Source: CAYQJS01 sp964417895 (GTDB taxonomy: Bacteria; Chloroflexota; UBA6077; SHYK01). Taken from it: a DNA stretch of 64,000 bases. The notes beneath the pieces were generated by a model. The model was not told the DNA's origin and made no database searches. It worked only from the letters and a program-made list of their open reading frames with translations. Below are positions 34,154 to 43,793 of this stretch, one piece after another. Position 1 is the first letter of the stretch; each line of letters begins with the position of its first letter. The DNA is taken from the NCBI GenBank assembly GCA_964417895.1, contig CAYQJS010000019.1, positions 15,848 through 79,847 on the forward strand, read 5' to 3'. The position numbers and the translations under genes are program-made.

Positions 34154-34628
34154 GCCAGCGCACCTTCTTTCTGCCGTCCGTATGCCGGCGGCGCACCGAG
34201 TATCCCAGGCTTGCGTAAAGTCGTCAATGTGCCGCAGACGAAGCGTTCATATCGATGGGCCAGACGACTTCCTCGGCAATGGCGGCAGTTGGTCGCGCGC
34301 AACGACGTGCGGGGCTCGTGACCACCGTCTGCAACTGAGACGCGCACAGATACGATTCGCGGCCGCGCCTGCAGCCTCCCGAAGTAGTGGTACGGCTGGA
34401 TTGCCCCAGGTTTGAACGTTCCAGGCCGCCGGGGGTTGCGTCGGTTTACGGACCGGTTCAGCGGAAAATCGTGACGATTAGTGACGAACGGTCGAAATCC
34501 GTGCCTTAAACTGCCCCGAAGTGTGGAGGTTGGGCTAGTATCGACGGCCCTTTCGGAGTACGATTCGGCGTCGCGAGCCGGGCGCCCACTACGGGCTCCA
34601 CGGCTTCGGATGCTTTGGGGGTGGTGCC
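34154..34628. other. 475-bp intergenic region, no gene seen
   Basis: Lies between divergent genes at 33671 (reverse) and 34629 (forward). Contains a weak TAGTAT at 34536-34541 that could be a -10 for the SBP. The open frames crossing it have no recognisable content. Confidence 0.5.
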
Positions 34629-36332
34629 ATGTCGATCGGTACCGGCCGTTTCCGCTGCTCTCGGCTGCTCTGGCCCGCCGCCATCGCGACTCTTTTGCTG
34701 GGCGCCTGCGCCCCGCCCGCAAGTACGCCAGGTCCATCGACGACCGGTACCGGCCAGCCCGCCGGCCCCAAGACGTTGAACATCGCCATCCAGGTAGAGC
34801 CCCTCTACCTGGCCTCGAGGGCCCTCCGCACCTCGGGCAACAGCGAGGGGATGACGCTGGCATCGTTCAATGCGGGCCTCGCCCACGAGGACGAGCGGCT
34901 GACTTTCCGTCCCCACCTCGCGGAGGCGCTGCCGCAGCTCAACACCGACACCTGGCGCGTGAACCCCGACGGCACGATGGAGACCGTCTGGCGCCTCAAG
35001 CCGAACCTGGTCTGGCACGACGGCACGCCGCTCTCGGCCGAGGCCTGGGTCTTCTCCTTCAGCGTGTTCTCGAACCCCGACAACGGTCGAGCGTCCCAGG
35101 TGCCGCATCGGGAGATCGCCGAAATTCTGGCGCCCGATGACCGCACGGTCGTCATCCGCTGGAAACGCGCTTACCCAGATGCCGACGGGATGATTCCTGT
35201 GGAGCTCCCGGCGCTGCCCCGCCACCTTCTGGAAGCGGCCGTGGCCCGCGGAGACCCCGAGGCTCTTGGCGCGCAGCCCTTCTGGACCCGGGAGTACGTG
35301 GGGCTCGGTCCTTACCGCCTGGTTAGCTGGGAGCCGGGCGCGTTCATCCAGGCCGAGGCGTTCGATCGCTACGTGTGGGGCCGGCCCAGGATCGACCGGC
35401 TCAATTGGGTCTTCATCGGCGACCCGACCGTGGTTATCGGCAACTTCCTGGCGGGCGCGGTCGACATCGGGTTCGACAACATCTTCCGCACGCAGCAGGC
35501 CGATATCCTGCAGCAGCAGTGGGGGCCGGGCCAGGGCGTCGTCCTGAGAAACCTCAGACAGCTCCGCCGCATCGACGTCCAGCAGCGCCCCGACTATCAG
35601 AAGCTTCCGGCTCTCCTGGACGCCCGAGGCCGGAAGGCGGTGATCCACGCCATAGACCGCGAGGCGTTGAACGAGGCGCTGGTCGCCGGCAACAGCCGCC
35701 CCATCGATGCAATGGCGGCCACTGATCTCGAGTTCTACGCCGAGGCCGAGCGGGTGGTCAGCAAGTATCCGTTCGATCCGCGTCGCAGCGAGCAGTACCT
35801 GAACGAGCTAGGCTTCGCCAGGGGCTCCGACGGCGTTTACACCAGCCCGACCGCGGGACGGTTCGCCTTTGAGCTGTGGGTCCTCGCGGGCACCCAGAAC
35901 GAGCAGGAGCTCCACGTGGTGGGGGAGAACCTCAGGCGCATGGGATTCGACGTGGCCGAGTACGTCGTGCCACCGGCGCAGGTGCAGAACAACATGGTGC
36001 GCTCCACCTTCCCGGGCCTCTCGGCCACCAGCGGCGGCACGCCCGTACTCTTCAAGACCGAGCTAGCGGGGCGGCCCGAGAACCGCTGGACCGGCGGCAA
36101 TTTCGGCGGCTACATCAACCCCGAGTACGACCGGCTCGTCGAGATCTACCAGACCCGGCTCGACCGCACCGAGCGCTACGCGGCCATCATTCAGGCCCTC
36201 AAGCTCCTCAGCGACGAGGTGGCGACCATTCCGACGCTGTACAACCCGCAGGTGCTGGCCCACGTCACGAAGCTCAGCGGGCCGCTCGCGCCGCTCACCG
36301 CCTACAACATGCACGAATGGGTGCTGAAGTAA
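34629..36332 (+). CDS. ABC transporter family-5 solute-binding lipoprotein
   Basis: A 567-aa SBP_bac_5 protein with lipobox LLLGAC (Cys27). Core motifs DTWRVNPDGTMETVWRLKP, WHDGTPLSAE and FWTREYVGLGPYRLVSWEPG; it ends YNMHEWVLK. The WTREYVGLGPY block is shared with the SBPs at 19010 and 45089. GGGGGTGG precedes ATG 34629. No transporter subunits nearby. Confidence 0.88.
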   Translation: MSIGTGRFRCSRLLWPAAIATLLLGACAPPASTPGPSTTGTGQPAGPKTLNIAIQVEPLYLASRALRTSGNSEGMTLASFNAGLAHEDERLTFRPHLAEALPQLNTDTWRVNPDGTMETVWRLKPNLVWHDGTPLSAEAWVFSFSVFSNPDNGRASQVPHREIAEILAPDDRTVVIRWKRAYPDADGMIPVELPALPRHLLEAAVARGDPEALGAQPFWTREYVGLGPYRLVSWEPGAFIQAEAFDRYVWGRPRIDRLNWVFIGDPTVVIGNFLAGAVDIGFDNIFRTQQADILQQQWGPGQGVVLRNLRQLRRIDVQQRPDYQKLPALLDARGRKAVIHAIDREALNEALVAGNSRPIDAMAATDLEFYAEAERVVSKYPFDPRRSEQYLNELGFARGSDGVYTSPTAGRFAFELWVLAGTQNEQELHVVGENLRRMGFDVAEYVVPPAQVQNNMVRSTFPGLSATSGGTPVLFKTELAGRPENRWTGGNFGGYINPEYDRLVEIYQTRLDRTERYAAIIQALKLLSDEVATIPTLYNPQVLAHVTKLSGPLAPLTAYNMHEWVLK

Positions 36333-36603
36333 CGCGGTCCGGGCCGCGAGACGCAGCACGCTGGTGGTTCAAGTACAGCTCGGCCGAAGTGAGTCATCGG
36401 TTGCGCTCAAACGCCCGGACGCGTTCAACCAAATCCCTCTCCCATTGCGATGGGAGAGGCTAGGTGAGGGCCCCCTGCCGAACCCTAGTATCATCGGCCC
36501 ATCGAGGTCTGCCCTCACCCCACCCCTCTCCCGCTTCGGCAGGAGAGGGAGCCTGCCCGCTCGCTCAACCATCGGTGCTCTTGCGCCGATGTGTACTAGC
36601 GGG
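36333..36603. repeat. intergenic repeat block incl. 85-bp repeat copy 2
   Basis: Contains a hairpin CCCTCTCCCAT-TGCG-ATGGGAGAGG (about 36440-36463) and, at 36504-36588, the reverse complement of 20762-20846. No coding sequence seen. Confidence 0.75.
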
Positions 36604-37062
36604 TCAGCGTGTGAGCCGCGGCAGCTGTGTGCCGCCGGGTTGGCGGGCTCGCTCCAGGACCTCCCGCGGCGGTTCCCAGAAGGCTTCCAATTCGTTGCCG
36701 TCCGGGTCGAGGAACATCACGTTGCACTGGCGATCGCTGTAGCCGGCGATTCGAGCGCCACTCGCCAATAGCCGCTTGTGGAACTGCTCCAGTTCCTCGA
36801 ACGACGCCATCTCCCAGGCCATGTGGTACATGCCCACGCGCTCCGGGTCCGGGTCGGCCGCGCCGTCCCCGAGCGCGAAGAGCGCCAGCTCATGGGAGGC
36901 ATCCTCGCGAATGCCGAGGAACGCCGCGCTGTCGCCGCGTCGACTGCGCAGCTTGAGGCCCACGACCTGGGTGTAGAAGTCGACGGCGCGGTCCACGTTC
37001 CGCACTCGCAGCGCAACGTGGCTGAGCCCTCTTGGAATTCCTTGCAAGGGTGTTGCCGTCAC
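36604..37062 (-). CDS. VOC family protein
   Basis: A 152-aa single-module glyoxalase/extradiol-dioxygenase-like protein: GLSHVALRVRNVDRAVDFYT, MYHMAWEM and FLDPDGNELEAFWEP supply the metal His/Glu set. GTG 37062 has GGAGG 6 nt upstream. Substrate unknown. Confidence 0.82.
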   Translation of the reverse strand: MTATPLQGIPRGLSHVALRVRNVDRAVDFYTQVVGLKLRSRRGDSAAFLGIREDASHELALFALGDGAADPDPERVGMYHMAWEMASFEELEQFHKRLLASGARIAGYSDRQCNVMFLDPDGNELEAFWEPPREVLERARQPGGTQLPRLTR

Positions 37063-37131
37063 GACGACCCTCCTTCTCCTGCGCACACGCGCGGTGCACA
37101 AGCGCACGCCAGTCCGCGGCGCGCGCCGACT

Positions 37132-37190
37132 CGGCTCAAGCTTACTGCCTGGGCCCTACACCACGCCCGCCTAAGCCAGCGGGTGTGCCA
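37132..37190. repeat. 58-bp dispersed repeat, copy 1
   Basis: CGGCTCAAGCTTACTGCCTG onward to GCGGGTGTGCCA, nearly the same as 44941-44997. It holds a small GCCCGC...GCGGGTG hairpin. Confidence 0.7.
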
Positions 37191-37271
37191 GGTCCACGGT
37201 AAGGCGAATCTCAGGCAACCGCTCGGGACAGCGCAACGAACACCGCGAGCGGATAGTCTGCCACGCCGACG

Positions 37272-37766
37272 CTAGAAGGGCCTCACGACCATTAGGACGA
37301 GGACCAAAAAGACTACGAGAAGCTCGTAGACATGCCCGGCCAACACAGCAGGGTCGGCAAACGATCCCCTCAGCTCGCTGGTGACTTCTCCGCGTGCCAA
37401 CGCGGCCTGCATTGCTTCGGCAAACCTCGCCCCCCGAGGCAGGAAGACCAACGGCACAAGAGGCAATGAACTCAAGTAAAGAACAATGGATACGAGTAGC
37501 CAGTTCGTGCTGGCTCCTTGAAGAAACCCTAGCATTGGCTGTCCCTGGATCCACGCTGTTAACAGACCAAGCAGGAGAACCAGGATGGAGCCGGGGATCA
37601 CCATCAGTCGCTCGAAACGCCCCGCAAATTCGGAGAACTCGAACGCGACCCGCACATCTGTCGCCTTCCCGGCGTGGCTCAACGCCAGCCAGCGACCGAG
37701 TAATCCACTGATGAACCAAATGGCGGTCAGGACATGAAGTAGCCTCAGGATGACGGCCGGGTTCAT
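37272..37766 (-). CDS. DUF2269-like integral membrane protein
   Basis: A 164-aa protein with four hydrophobic segments (about 5-25, 53-70, 85-108 and 140-162). ILRLLHVLTAIWFISGLLG and GRFERLMVIPGSILVLLLGL match the DUF2269 pattern. Function unknown. ATG 37766 has GGGG upstream; the frame continues to 37925 through a repeat and is not counted. Confidence 0.65.
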   Translation of the reverse strand: MNPAVILRLLHVLTAIWFISGLLGRWLALSHAGKATDVRVAFEFSEFAGRFERLMVIPGSILVLLLGLLTAWIQGQPMLGFLQGASTNWLLVSIVLYLSSLPLVPLVFLPRGARFAEAMQAALARGEVTSELRGSFADPAVLAGHVYELLVVFLVLVLMVVRPF

Positions 37767-37865
37767 GAGGCCCCAGTTCGGATAGCTCGTGTGCTCCCAA
37801 CCGCGTGACTTGTCCTCGGCATCATTGCGGGCTGAAGCATTGGTCGCAACAGAATCCCCGCGGGA

Positions 37866-37914
37866 GAGATCTCCCCCTCCCCCTCGACGGGGGAGGCTTG
37901 GGTGGGGTGACCGT
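37866..37914. repeat. GC-rich REP-like palindrome
   Basis: CTCCCCCTCCCCCTCGACGG with its complement GGGGGAGGCTTGGGTGGGGTG; same family as 3063-3120. Confidence 0.6.
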
Positions 37915-38019
37915 GATCCTGACATCCATAGGAACTGGGCCCGCTAGCTGGCTCCAGTCGGGGCCGCTCGCCAGCGATGAAGTAGACTCGTTCGAGCGAG
38001 GACCGCTGGAGAGCAGGGG

Positions 38020-38343
38020 ATGGAAAGGCTCAACCTTCGCGTTCTGTTCACTTACCGACTGCTGGTCCAGACGGGATATCTGGACGACGACATCGTGGGT
38101 GAGGACGTCGCGTGGAACCACCCAGCTCGTCTCCGCATCCTGGTGCACGACGACCTCTGCATCGGCTGCTACGCCTGCCGCGAAGAGTGTCCCGCTTCCG
38201 CCATCCACGTCTGGGATGGATGCGCCCACGTCACGGATCCCCTGAAGTGCGTCGCGTGCGCGGACACCCCATGCGTCGCGGTTTGCCCGACTGTGGCCCT
38301 CGAGGACCAGGGACCGATGGGTTTTCGACCTGTCGAAGAATAA
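38020..38343 (+). CDS. ferredoxin-like protein, two [4Fe-4S] clusters
   Basis: A 107-aa electron carrier. CIGCYACREECP and CVACADTPCVAVCP give eight Cys ligands in the usual 2x[4Fe-4S] order, as in the HycB/DmsB type 4Fe-4S proteins. The N-terminal 45 residues are an unknown extension. It may serve the Rieske or nitroreductase enzymes, but nothing proves a partner. Its stop runs into a VOC-gene fragment. Confidence 0.82.
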   Translation: MERLNLRVLFTYRLLVQTGYLDDDIVGEDVAWNHPARLRILVHDDLCIGCYACREECPASAIHVWDGCAHVTDPLKCVACADTPCVAVCPTVALEDQGPMGFRPVEE

Positions 38344-38403
38344 CGTCCACGCGGAGCACAACGTGGTCCAGATGGTCCAGGGTGAAGGGCCGCTCGATCA
38401 GTG
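38344..38403 (-). pseudogene. fragment of a VOC gene
   Basis: Reverse strand reads LIERPFTLDHLDHVVLRVDV; 14 of 16 residues of the core equal the N-terminus of the VOC protein at 31853. The rest of the gene is absent, cut off by the ferredoxin gene. Confidence 0.65.
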
Positions 38404-38512
38404 GGTTCACACCGGCCGCTCTCCCCCACCGCTGTGAGGGATGTGGGGCTATACGCGCCAACAGCGTAAGGGAGAGGGGACTGCCAGGATTGGTCATTTC
38501 TGCTGCGGCGGC

Positions 38513-39241
38513 TCAGTCGAACACGAGGAACTGCAGACCGGCGAGGATCAGGACTACCTCGATGAGTATTGGGAAGATGCGCTCGGGCATGCGGTCGAGG
38601 ATCCGTTTGCCGATGTACGACGCCAAAATGAGAACCGCGCCGATCGAGAGGCCCGTGACCAGGGTGCCGAAGCTGAGCAGTGAATAGCCGCCATACACTC
38701 CTAGCTTGACAACGTGCATCACGACCGTCGAGAGCGCCTCGGTGCCGATGTAGGCGCCCTTCAGCAGGCCGTAGGTTAGGAAGAACGGCGCCATCATAGG
38801 TCCGACGCTTCCGAGGAGCGCAGAGAGAAACCCAAATATTGCGCCAATCCCAAGGAAGCCTCGGAGCCCAACGCACGCTTCGCGTCCAAGTCGCGTGTGC
38901 CGATAAGCCACCGTGACCAGCAAAAATACGCCGAGCAGCCGCCTCAAAAAGGGCGCAGGCGCGGTAGCAAACACGATGCCGCCGACTACCGCAAGGGGCA
39001 CGGCGCCCAGAGCGAACCAGCTGACCACCGGCAGAGCGACTTCGCGCCGGTTGAACCATGCGCGGGAGGCATTCCCGATCAGCTGCGCCACCGTGAGCAG
39101 CGGAACGGCGTCGCGCACGCCGAACGCCCAGACGAGGATCGGGAGCATGATCGCGGCGCCGCCAAAGCCTGCGACCGCGGCGAGCGTGCCGGCAGCGAGC
39201 GCGGCGGCGATGACGACGACCGGGACGAGCAGTTCGTTCAC
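38513..39241 (-). CDS. TauE/SafE family sulfite exporter-like membrane protein
   Basis: A 242-aa protein with seven to eight hydrophobic segments. GTLAAVAGFGGAAIMLPIL and the pseudo-repeat FGFLSALLGSVGPMMAPFFL are the two TauE/SafE signatures. Family members export or import sulfite, sulfonates or related anions. GTG 39241 with GGAGGA 11 nt upstream. A perfect palindrome at 39353-39376 lies upstream and may be its operator. Confidence 0.85.
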   Translation of the reverse strand: MNELLVPVVVIAAALAAGTLAAVAGFGGAAIMLPILVWAFGVRDAVPLLTVAQLIGNASRAWFNRREVALPVVSWFALGAVPLAVVGGIVFATAPAPFLRRLLGVFLLVTVAYRHTRLGREACVGLRGFLGIGAIFGFLSALLGSVGPMMAPFFLTYGLLKGAYIGTEALSTVVMHVVKLGVYGGYSLLSFGTLVTGLSIGAVLILASYIGKRILDRMPERIFPILIEVVLILAGLQFLVFD

Positions 39242-39352
39242 CGCGTTTCATTTCCTCCATTCGAGCCTTGCCTGGGATCGTGTCCGACGGGAAGTGTAGC
39301 CACAATGCACCGCGGATCAGGGCGAAAGAATGCAAGCAAGCATGTCTCTGGG

Positions 39353-39376
39353 GTCACGGTGACGCGTCACCGTGAC
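39353..39376. promoter_or_regulatory. 24-bp perfect palindrome (double GTCAC-n-GTGAC operator)
   Basis: Two 11-bp dyads, GTCACGGTGAC and GTCACCGTGAC, separated by GC make one perfect 24-bp palindrome. It lies 112 bp before the TauE/SafE start. This is the form expected for a site binding two dimers of a regulator. Confidence 0.6.
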
Positions 39377-39852
39377 GGGCTGCCGCGGACCACTTGACCG
39401 GGACCGTGGGGCTCGCGTTTGCTAAAGGGAGAGGCGACTACCACGAAGTTCGTCGCCCCGAAGTCCTGCCCGAAGTCCTGGTAGTAGGGGCCCCCGATCC
39501 TGCGAGGCCGCAGACCGCGCTCTTGTGCCCTGCACGCCCGGTGGCTCGCTTCCGCCGTTCGAAGCGGCATCCGAAAGGATGACGAGGAGCGAACCGCCTC
39601 ACACTCGAACCGGCTCGTCTCCGATCGCACGCTATGAGCGGAGCGTCGGCGGAGCGGCTTCTAGCACGGGCAGGTGAACCATCACGTGCTGAGGCTTGAA
39701 TGCTGAGGTACCACGGTTGAACGCCTCCGCATCTTCCCGTCGCCGGAGCAAGGCGGATGTGCACGCATGCAGACGGGACTTGATCAGCTGCGCCACCCTC
39801 TGCTCTCCCTGAACCTCAGATGGCCTAACCGTTCCGAAGTCCCAGGACTGCT
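39377..39852. other. region without a recognised gene
   Basis: Short frames exist on both strands. One reverse frame reads GGPYYQDFGQDFGATNFVV around 39430-39500, but no family or start supports it. Confidence 0.4.
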
Positions 39853-41181
39853 TCAGCGCATCACCACCTCGTGATGGCCTGTCGCAAGCGCCAGTCGATC
39901 GGGTGGTGGACCACGGCCGAGGCGGTCGCCAGCCGGCGCGGCTTCCACTCCCTTCGAGAACGACTGCTGGAGTATGTTCTCTTCACGACGGCGCATGCGT
40001 TTGCGTTGGCGGGCACTCGGCGCGGCCGGCGCCCGTTTGGGGAGCTTTCTTAGCATAGAGGCGTCGATAACGCGGCTCTCGGTAGGGTTACGGTAGACAT
40101 TCATCGGGTCGTGGCCGCGCTCAACTCGCTCCATTTGCTCCATGAGCAGCTCGCGGTAGAGAACGATCCCAAGGTCAGACATGCCAAGACGCTCCACCTC
40201 GCGTCGGGCGATGCCTCCCTGTGTCACCACCGCCATATGATCCTGGCCATTCGCGGTGTCCGTGATGAACTTGCCCTTCGGATCTAACCCCGGCACATCA
40301 TAGAAGCGGTTCGCTTCCTGAGGAGGAATCGGGCCACTGGGCCGCCTGGCGACATGCTGAACGAACCACGTGTGGGTATCGTCGACAGGTACGACGAAGA
40401 TCACAGAACCGGTCTTTCCGGAAGAACCTACCAGGGACGTGGTCGGGAAGAAGGTCGGAGTCCCGGTCTTCCAGCTGTAATCTTCCTCGGTTCTCACGAC
40501 GTGTCGCTCAATGATGCCGCGCTCGAAGAGGTCGAACCCGATTTTCCTCATCGGGGCTGGGGCGTAGCTGGACAGAAACTCCTGAAGCCGGTCTCCTCCC
40601 TGCCGTTCCAGCACGTAAGCGAAGTACCGGCCGTGAAGGTTTTCGACGTGCATCGGATCGAGCAAGTTCTCCATGACCTGTAGCCAGTTGCAAGAGATCA
40701 TGGTGCCGTCCGTCTCCCGGGCCACATCGTCCCAGACCAACACGTTGTAGCGCGGCAGGAGTGGGACTGGGCCCGGCCCAAGATAGGCAAAAATCAGGCC
40801 AGCGAGCTCCTGAACTGGATAGGCCACAGTCGTCATCTGGTCCTTAGGACTGCCGCCTCCGGGCTCCAGCGGCTGCTGGAGACACTTTCCTCCCGCGTCG
40901 TACAGCCAACCGTGATACGAACAGCGTAGCCCCTCGTTCTCGATCATCCCATAAGCGAGTGACACGCCCCGATGGGCGCAGGCCTCGGCCAGCAGCCCGA
41001 GCCGCCCCTGCTTATCGCGGTAGAGGACGAGAGACTCGCCGAGAAGCTTGACCGCCCTTATGGGGTTCGCCTCCAGTTGCGCGGTCGCGGCGGCCAGGTG
41101 CCAGTAGCGACGCATCAGGCTGCCCATGGGCGTCCCAGGGCCAACGCGAGTGAGATGCTCGTTCTGTTCCGGGATCAGCAT
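39853..41181 (-). CDS. Rieske non-heme iron oxygenase, alpha subunit type
   Basis: A 442-aa paralogue of the gene at 28906. Rieske ligands are C68-x-H70 and C87-x2-H90; non-heme iron ligands D175, H178 and H183 (LLDPMHVENLH). The shared opening LTRVGPGTP and RRYWH/LP place it in the same subfamily. The C-terminal 50 residues are low-complexity and basic (RQRKRMRRREE), possibly a read-through tail. No reductase is adjacent. ATG 41181 fits the paralogue; ribosome site weak. Confidence 0.88.
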   Translation of the reverse strand: MLIPEQNEHLTRVGPGTPMGSLMRRYWHLAAATAQLEANPIRAVKLLGESLVLYRDKQGRLGLLAEACAHRGVSLAYGMIENEGLRCSYHGWLYDAGGKCLQQPLEPGGGSPKDQMTTVAYPVQELAGLIFAYLGPGPVPLLPRYNVLVWDDVARETDGTMISCNWLQVMENLLDPMHVENLHGRYFAYVLERQGGDRLQEFLSSYAPAPMRKIGFDLFERGIIERHVVRTEEDYSWKTGTPTFFPTTSLVGSSGKTGSVIFVVPVDDTHTWFVQHVARRPSGPIPPQEANRFYDVPGLDPKGKFITDTANGQDHMAVVTQGGIARREVERLGMSDLGIVLYRELLMEQMERVERGHDPMNVYRNPTESRVIDASMLRKLPKRAPAAPSARQRKRMRRREENILQQSFSKGVEAAPAGDRLGRGPPPDRLALATGHHEVVMR

Positions 41182-41446
41182 GGATATGTCTTTCGCTTGC
41201 CCCCATGGGCTAGGTCTGAAGGCGCTAAGCAAGAATAGCCACGTTATCGGGGCTGTGCAAATGGGATTTCTCGCGAACCAGTCACCATCGGCGGATCGTG
41301 TCGATCCCGGGCAGGGAATCGATGCTCCTGGCTGTGCGGCCCCTTGAATGTCTCGTTCCGTCCACGTTTGACGAGCGCCGAGGAAGCTGAATAGACTTCG
41401 CGACGCGCCGTTCGATTCAGGCGATGTTGTTGGGGGTTGCGCACTC

Positions 41447-41869
41447 ATGTCCGAAGAGAACAAAGCCATCGCCCGGCGCTTTCTGGACGAGTCCATCAAC
41501 CAGCACAATCTTTCGGTCGTCGATGAGCTGTTCGCAAATAATGGGGTTGTCTATCACCCGGCGATGCCAGAGCCGGCGCGCGGGCACGAAGCCATCAAGC
41601 AGGCCATCGGCATGTTTCTCAGTGCCTTTCCCGACCTCTGGATCACCGTTGATGACCTTGTCAGCGAGGATGACAAGGTCGCGGCCCGGTTCACGTTCGG
41701 CGGGACACACAAAGGAGACTTCGCAGGAATCCCGCCTAGCGGGAAGTCCTTCTCTGTCTCCGGCATGGCTATGTACCGGATCACGGGCGGCAAGATCGTG
41801 GAGGATCGCGTGGCCGAGGATGTGATGGGAATGATGAGGCAGATTGGGGCTATCCCAAGCCTGGCCTGA
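41447..41869 (+). CDS. SnoaL-like ester cyclase family protein
   Basis: A 140-aa SnoaL/ketosteroid-isomerase fold: NKAIARRFLDESINQHNLSV, GHEAIKQAIGMFLSAFPDLW and DKVAARFTFGGTHKGDFAGI are diagnostic of the predicted ester cyclases. Acts on small cyclic or ester substrates. Divergent from the Rieske gene. Confidence 0.85.
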   Translation: MSEENKAIARRFLDESINQHNLSVVDELFANNGVVYHPAMPEPARGHEAIKQAIGMFLSAFPDLWITVDDLVSEDDKVAARFTFGGTHKGDFAGIPPSGKSFSVSGMAMYRITGGKIVEDRVAEDVMGMMRQIGAIPSLA

Positions 41870-41984
41870 GTCCAGCGGCCCTCAGCCACCGGCGGTAGGG
41901 AGGGGCTCGCCGTGCAGTTGGTGGCCTTCGGGCTGGCGTATCAACCGGGAGATAACTGTAGGAGACGAGGGCCGAAAGACGTGG

Positions 41985-42296
41985 GTGCCCCTGCCGGATG
42001 TGCTCAATATGATCTCGCTCTTGGTGGTTGCCTCGCTTTGCATAGTCGTACCGATGGCCACTGGGCAGTTCGGCAGTTCGTCGAGGGCGGCGCTGGCGGC
42101 GGCTTACGCGCTAATCACCTTTCATCCGTTCAGCGTCGCAGCGCACTATCGACTTCTCTTTTCGAGGTCGCGTCGCTCGATTTATTTAAGGCGACGGGCG
42201 GCGATTACCCCTGGTTTTGGGGGTCAGGAACTTGTGACATTGCCGATTCCGGTGCCTCTCGCGGCGGTTGCCGGCTTCGCGGCTTCAAACGCCTAG
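41985..42296 (+). CDS. possible small membrane protein
   Basis: 103 aa from GTG 41985 with hydrophobic segments LNMISLLVVASLCIVVPMA and a late LVTLPIPVPLAAVAGFAA. No family recognised; GC is lower than in neighbours. May be a degraded gene. Confidence 0.35.
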   Translation: MPLPDVLNMISLLVVASLCIVVPMATGQFGSSSRAALAAAYALITFHPFSVAAHYRLLFSRSRRSIYLRRRAAITPGFGGQELVTLPIPVPLAAVAGFAASNA

Positions 42297-42481
42297 CGTG
42301 TTCGATTCAGTCCGAGGCTCAGGACGTCCGGGCTTACCACTGCCCGCCAACTCGTGGGGTGAGCCCGACCGGCGCCCTCTCCTCCGCAACCTCGCCGTCA
42401 AGTATCTGACCGCTGCGCTTCCGACTCTGCTTAGTCGAGGAGTCCTACGCGGGTCTCCTGGAGCTTCTCTCTACCTTAATC

Positions 42482-43765
42482 GTGACTGGCGATTCGATGA
42501 CCTCGCCGCTGTGGAGGGCTACGGACAGCTATTGGCAGTGGCGGAGGAGATTGAATTGCGGCGATGCGGGTCAGGGGCAATCGATCGTAGAGAGCTTGGT
42601 TACGACATGGCTGTCTCCGCGGTCCCAGGCGAGGCCACTGAAGAGGCTGGTCGAGAGGTGGATAACCGCGTTGGGGGCAGAATCGTGGTGGGAGTGGCAC
42701 GCTGCTGGTTTTTGCCATTTGGAGCTCTCACGGCCAGTCCGCCTCGGTTCGTTGGTGCGACTTCTCCCATCCCAAAAGGTCGATATCCCGCAACCCGAGA
42801 GGCAGGAGGATGCGGTCGAGTGGGGTTTTTCTCCGAACCCACCTAAGACGTGGGCGGTGCTTCGCGAGCGGGTCATGAATCGGCGCCCAGACTCAGCTAT
42901 TCGGATTTATCCGTTCCCTGCAGCACTGACCGATACCCTCGCCTTGGTCGCCAGCCCCCTCGTCGAGGTAGACGCTGACGTGAACTGGGACGGGCCCTTC
43001 CCAGCTAAACCACCTTCGTTCTGGCCTCGCGAGAGTCTTCGGATTCCCGACTTAGAGGGCACAGTTCAAATGGATCGGAAACGCGAGACGGAGCTTCGCG
43101 CCCTTTACCACCACTTCGAGAAACGCAGAGGGAACGACTTCTGGAGGGGTCTCGGCTCATTGCCGGCGAACGCCGACCGCATTCAGACAGCCTTGGTGTA
43201 CCTGCAGGAAGCAGCGCGGGAGCCCAACGTTTTTGAGAGTCACGTGTCACTAGCAACCTGTTTGGAAGCTCTCGTGGGCCCAAAGGATCAGCAGGACATC
43301 AGCCGCCGGGTGTCGAGCCGAGTCGGTCTTCTCGCTGGCGTCGCTGATGAAGACGCCGGAGATGTATTTGAACACGTGCGCGGCCTGTACGACCTCCGAT
43401 CCAGGATTCTTCATTCTTCATACAGGTACTGTGCTCGACCGCGACGCAACCAGGATCCGAAACGAGATGATGCCCGTGACGAAGAACCAGCCGGGTCCTT
43501 TCGACGGGAGCGCCTTCTTCGCACCCCGGTACGTTTCTTTGGAGGTCGCTCGTCGCGCGGTGTTGCGACACTTCGTGTCGAACTGAAGCGAGGCGTACCG
43601 TTCGATCCGGAGAGGTTGGACCGAGCAGAAATCGATCGGAAGGCCAGGCGAGCACTGGGAGAGTTGGCAGGTTATGGACGCGAGGTGCCTATCCGGGAGT
43701 GGGTCAATGTCGCTGTGGCATCTGACTACGTGCGGCCCTGGAGTCTCGATTTGGACACACCATGA
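42482..43765 (+). pseudogene. HEPN (Apea-like) domain protein with internal frame shifts
   Basis: The frame 42482-43765 (427 aa) contains FESHVSLATCLEALVG, RVGLLAGVADEDAG and GLYDLRSRILH, an Apea-type HEPN core with the RNase motif R-x4-H. Right after the His a 7-nt direct duplication (ATTCTTC twice, about 43406-43420) shifts the frame. The sensible continuation LHTGTVLDRDATRIRNEM is in another frame up to 43586, after which the first frame again looks protein-like (FDPERLDRAEIDRKARRALG). Two shifts about 150 nt apart are therefore likely. The N-terminus is uncertain. HEPN proteins are common RNases in defence and toxin systems. Confidence 0.55.
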
Positions 43766-43793
43766 GCGGTTCGTGTGCGGTCGCCCGTCGGGC

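Noticed and set aside
38169..39335. 388-aa reverse open frame over the TauE/SafE gene
   Set aside because: Different frame, Arg-rich and without motifs; the TauE/SafE frame has clear membrane segments.
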